This document shows positions 5,418 to 6,294 of a DNA stretch of 6,294 bases, piece after piece. Below the pieces are notes generated by a model that saw only the letters and a list, made by a program, of their open reading frames with translations, had not been told where the DNA came from and did no database searches. This DNA comes from an uncultured Caulobacterales bacterium. Lineage in GTDB: Bacteria > Pseudomonadota > Alphaproteobacteria > Caulobacterales > Caulobacteraceae. Position numbers and translations under genes: made by a program. The stretch spans positions 1-6,294 of the forward strand of contig CAISYT010000118.1 of the NCBI GenBank assembly GCA_903889785.1, in the 5' to 3' direction. Position 1 is the stretch's first letter; every line of letters starts with the position of its first letter.

Positions 5418-6294
5418 ATGGACATTCGTGCCGCCGAGATTTCGGCCATCCTCAAGTCGCAGATCGCCAACTTCGGCGCCGAAGCGGACGTCTCCGACGT
5501 CGGCCAGGTGCTGAGCGTCGGCGACGGCATCGCCCGCGTCTTTGGCCTCGACCAGGTCCAGGCCGGTGAAATGGTCGAGTTCCCCAAGGCTGGGGTCAAG
5601 GGCATGGCCCTCAATCTCGAACGCGACAACGTTGGGGTGGTGATCTTCGGCTCTGACTCCTCAATCAGCGAAGGCGACGAAGTGCGTCGCCTGGGCGAAA
5701 TCGTCGATGTGCCGGTCGGCAAGAGCCTCTTGGGCCGCGTGGTCAACCCGCTGGGTGAGCCGATAGACGGCAAGGGCCCGCTGAAGGATGTTACCGAGCG
5801 CCGTCGCGTTGACGTGAAGGCCCCGGGCATCATCCCCCGGAAGAGCGTGCACGAACCGGTGCAGACTGGTCTGAAGGCCATCGACGCCTTGATCCCCGTC
5901 GGCCGCGGCCAGCGCGAGCTGATCATTGGCGACCGCCAGACCGGCAAGACTGCCGTGGCGATCGACACCATCCTGAACCAAAAGGCCGTCAACGCCGGCG
6001 ACGACGAGAAGGCCAAGCTGTACTGCGTTTACGTGGCAATCGGCCAAAAGCGCTCCACCGTGGCCCAGATCGTCAAGACACTCGAAGAGCAAGGTGCGCT
6101 GGAATACACCATCGTGGTGGCCGCCACCGCTTCGGAGCCGGCGCCGCTGCAGTTCCTGGCCCCGTTCTCGGGCTGCGCCATGGGCGAGTGGTTCCGCGAC
6201 AACGGCCTGCACGCCCTGATCATCTATGATGACCTTTCCAAGCAAGCCGTGGCCTATCGCCAGATGTCGCTGCTGCTGCGCCGCCCGCCGGGCC
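5418..6294 (+). CDS. atpA: F1F0 ATP synthase subunit alpha (3' partial)
   Basis: Subunit alpha alternates with beta in the F1 hexamer and holds the non-catalytic nucleotide sites. The window contains 292 codons of a protein normally about 505-515 residues long, so some 215-220 are missing at the C-terminus. The N-terminal helix (MDIRAAEISAILKSQI) that contacts subunit delta is intact, followed by the beta-barrel domain (GQVLSVGDGIARVFGL, 29-44). Next come GRVVNPLGEPIDGKG (106-120) and RKSVHEPVQTGLKAID (141-156). The Walker A motif GDRQTGKT is at 171-178 and Walker B LIIYDD at 267-272; the sequence continues as LSKQAVAYRQMSLLLRRPPG to the edge. The Gln in Walker A is usual for alpha, as opposed to the beta-subunit form GGAGVGKT. 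The rest of the operon (atpG, atpD, atpC) is expected to follow outside the window. Confidence 0.98.
   Translation, partial: MDIRAAEISAILKSQIANFGAEADVSDVGQVLSVGDGIARVFGLDQVQAGEMVEFPKAGVKGMALNLERDNVGVVIFGSDSSISEGDEVRRLGEIVDVPVGKSLLGRVVNPLGEPIDGKGPLKDVTERRRVDVKAPGIIPRKSVHEPVQTGLKAIDALIPVGRGQRELIIGDRQTGKTAVAIDTILNQKAVNAGDDEKAKLYCVYVAIGQKRSTVAQIVKTLEEQGALEYTIVVAATASEPAPLQFLAPFSGCAMGEWFRDNGLHALIIYDDLSKQAVAYRQMSLLLRRPPG

Noticed and set aside
4910..6016. A 368-codon open frame on the reverse strand across atpH and atpA
   Set aside because: It is antisense to two well-recognised genes, has Ser/Arg/Pro-rich composition typical of GC-rich shadow frames, and shows no domain I recognise.

Overview
The window is GC-rich, tightly packed DNA of a kind expected from an alphaproteobacterium, most likely a member of the Caulobacterales (Caulobacter, Phenylobacterium or Brevundimonas type). 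The lineage is inferred from the strong GC bias at third codon positions, the AtpH and AtpA sequence style, and the fact that atpH opens the ATP synthase gene cluster. In alphaproteobacteria the F1 genes (atpHAGDC) usually stand apart from the Fo genes. I could not run a database search, so the genus is not fixed.

Layout, left to right. Positions 1-1992 (+) hold the 3' part of a two-domain fatty-acid oxidation enzyme (enoyl-CoA hydratase / 3-hydroxyacyl-CoA dehydrogenase, FadJ/FadB type), cut off by the window edge. It converges on cysK (1989-2978, -), cysteine synthase. The two genes share a CTAG that supplies both stop codons and lies inside a perfect hairpin (1987-2005). Upstream of cysK on the same strand, 46 bp away, is a complete solitary DNA cytosine-5 methyltransferase (3025-4155, -). 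No restriction gene is visible beside it. A 55-bp divergent gap (4156-4210) with short tandem repeats and a dyad separates the methyltransferase from a small COG3650-like lipoprotein gene (4211-4636, +). A 222-bp gap (4637-4858) holds a plausible promoter and a small hairpin. It leads into atpH (4859-5413, +) and the first 292 codons of atpA (5418-6294, +), the start of the F1 ATP synthase operon.

How the genes fit together: most are housekeeping genes (beta-oxidation, cysteine synthesis, ATP synthesis). The methyltransferase and the lipoprotein are the accessory parts. The methyltransferase may be co-transcribed with cysK. I see no mobile element, CRISPR array, tRNA or rRNA, and no clear evidence of a wholly new system. 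The points most worth checking are the solitary methyltransferase with its unusual start region, the repeat and dyad structure in its divergent promoter region, and the shared-stop hairpin between the convergent genes.
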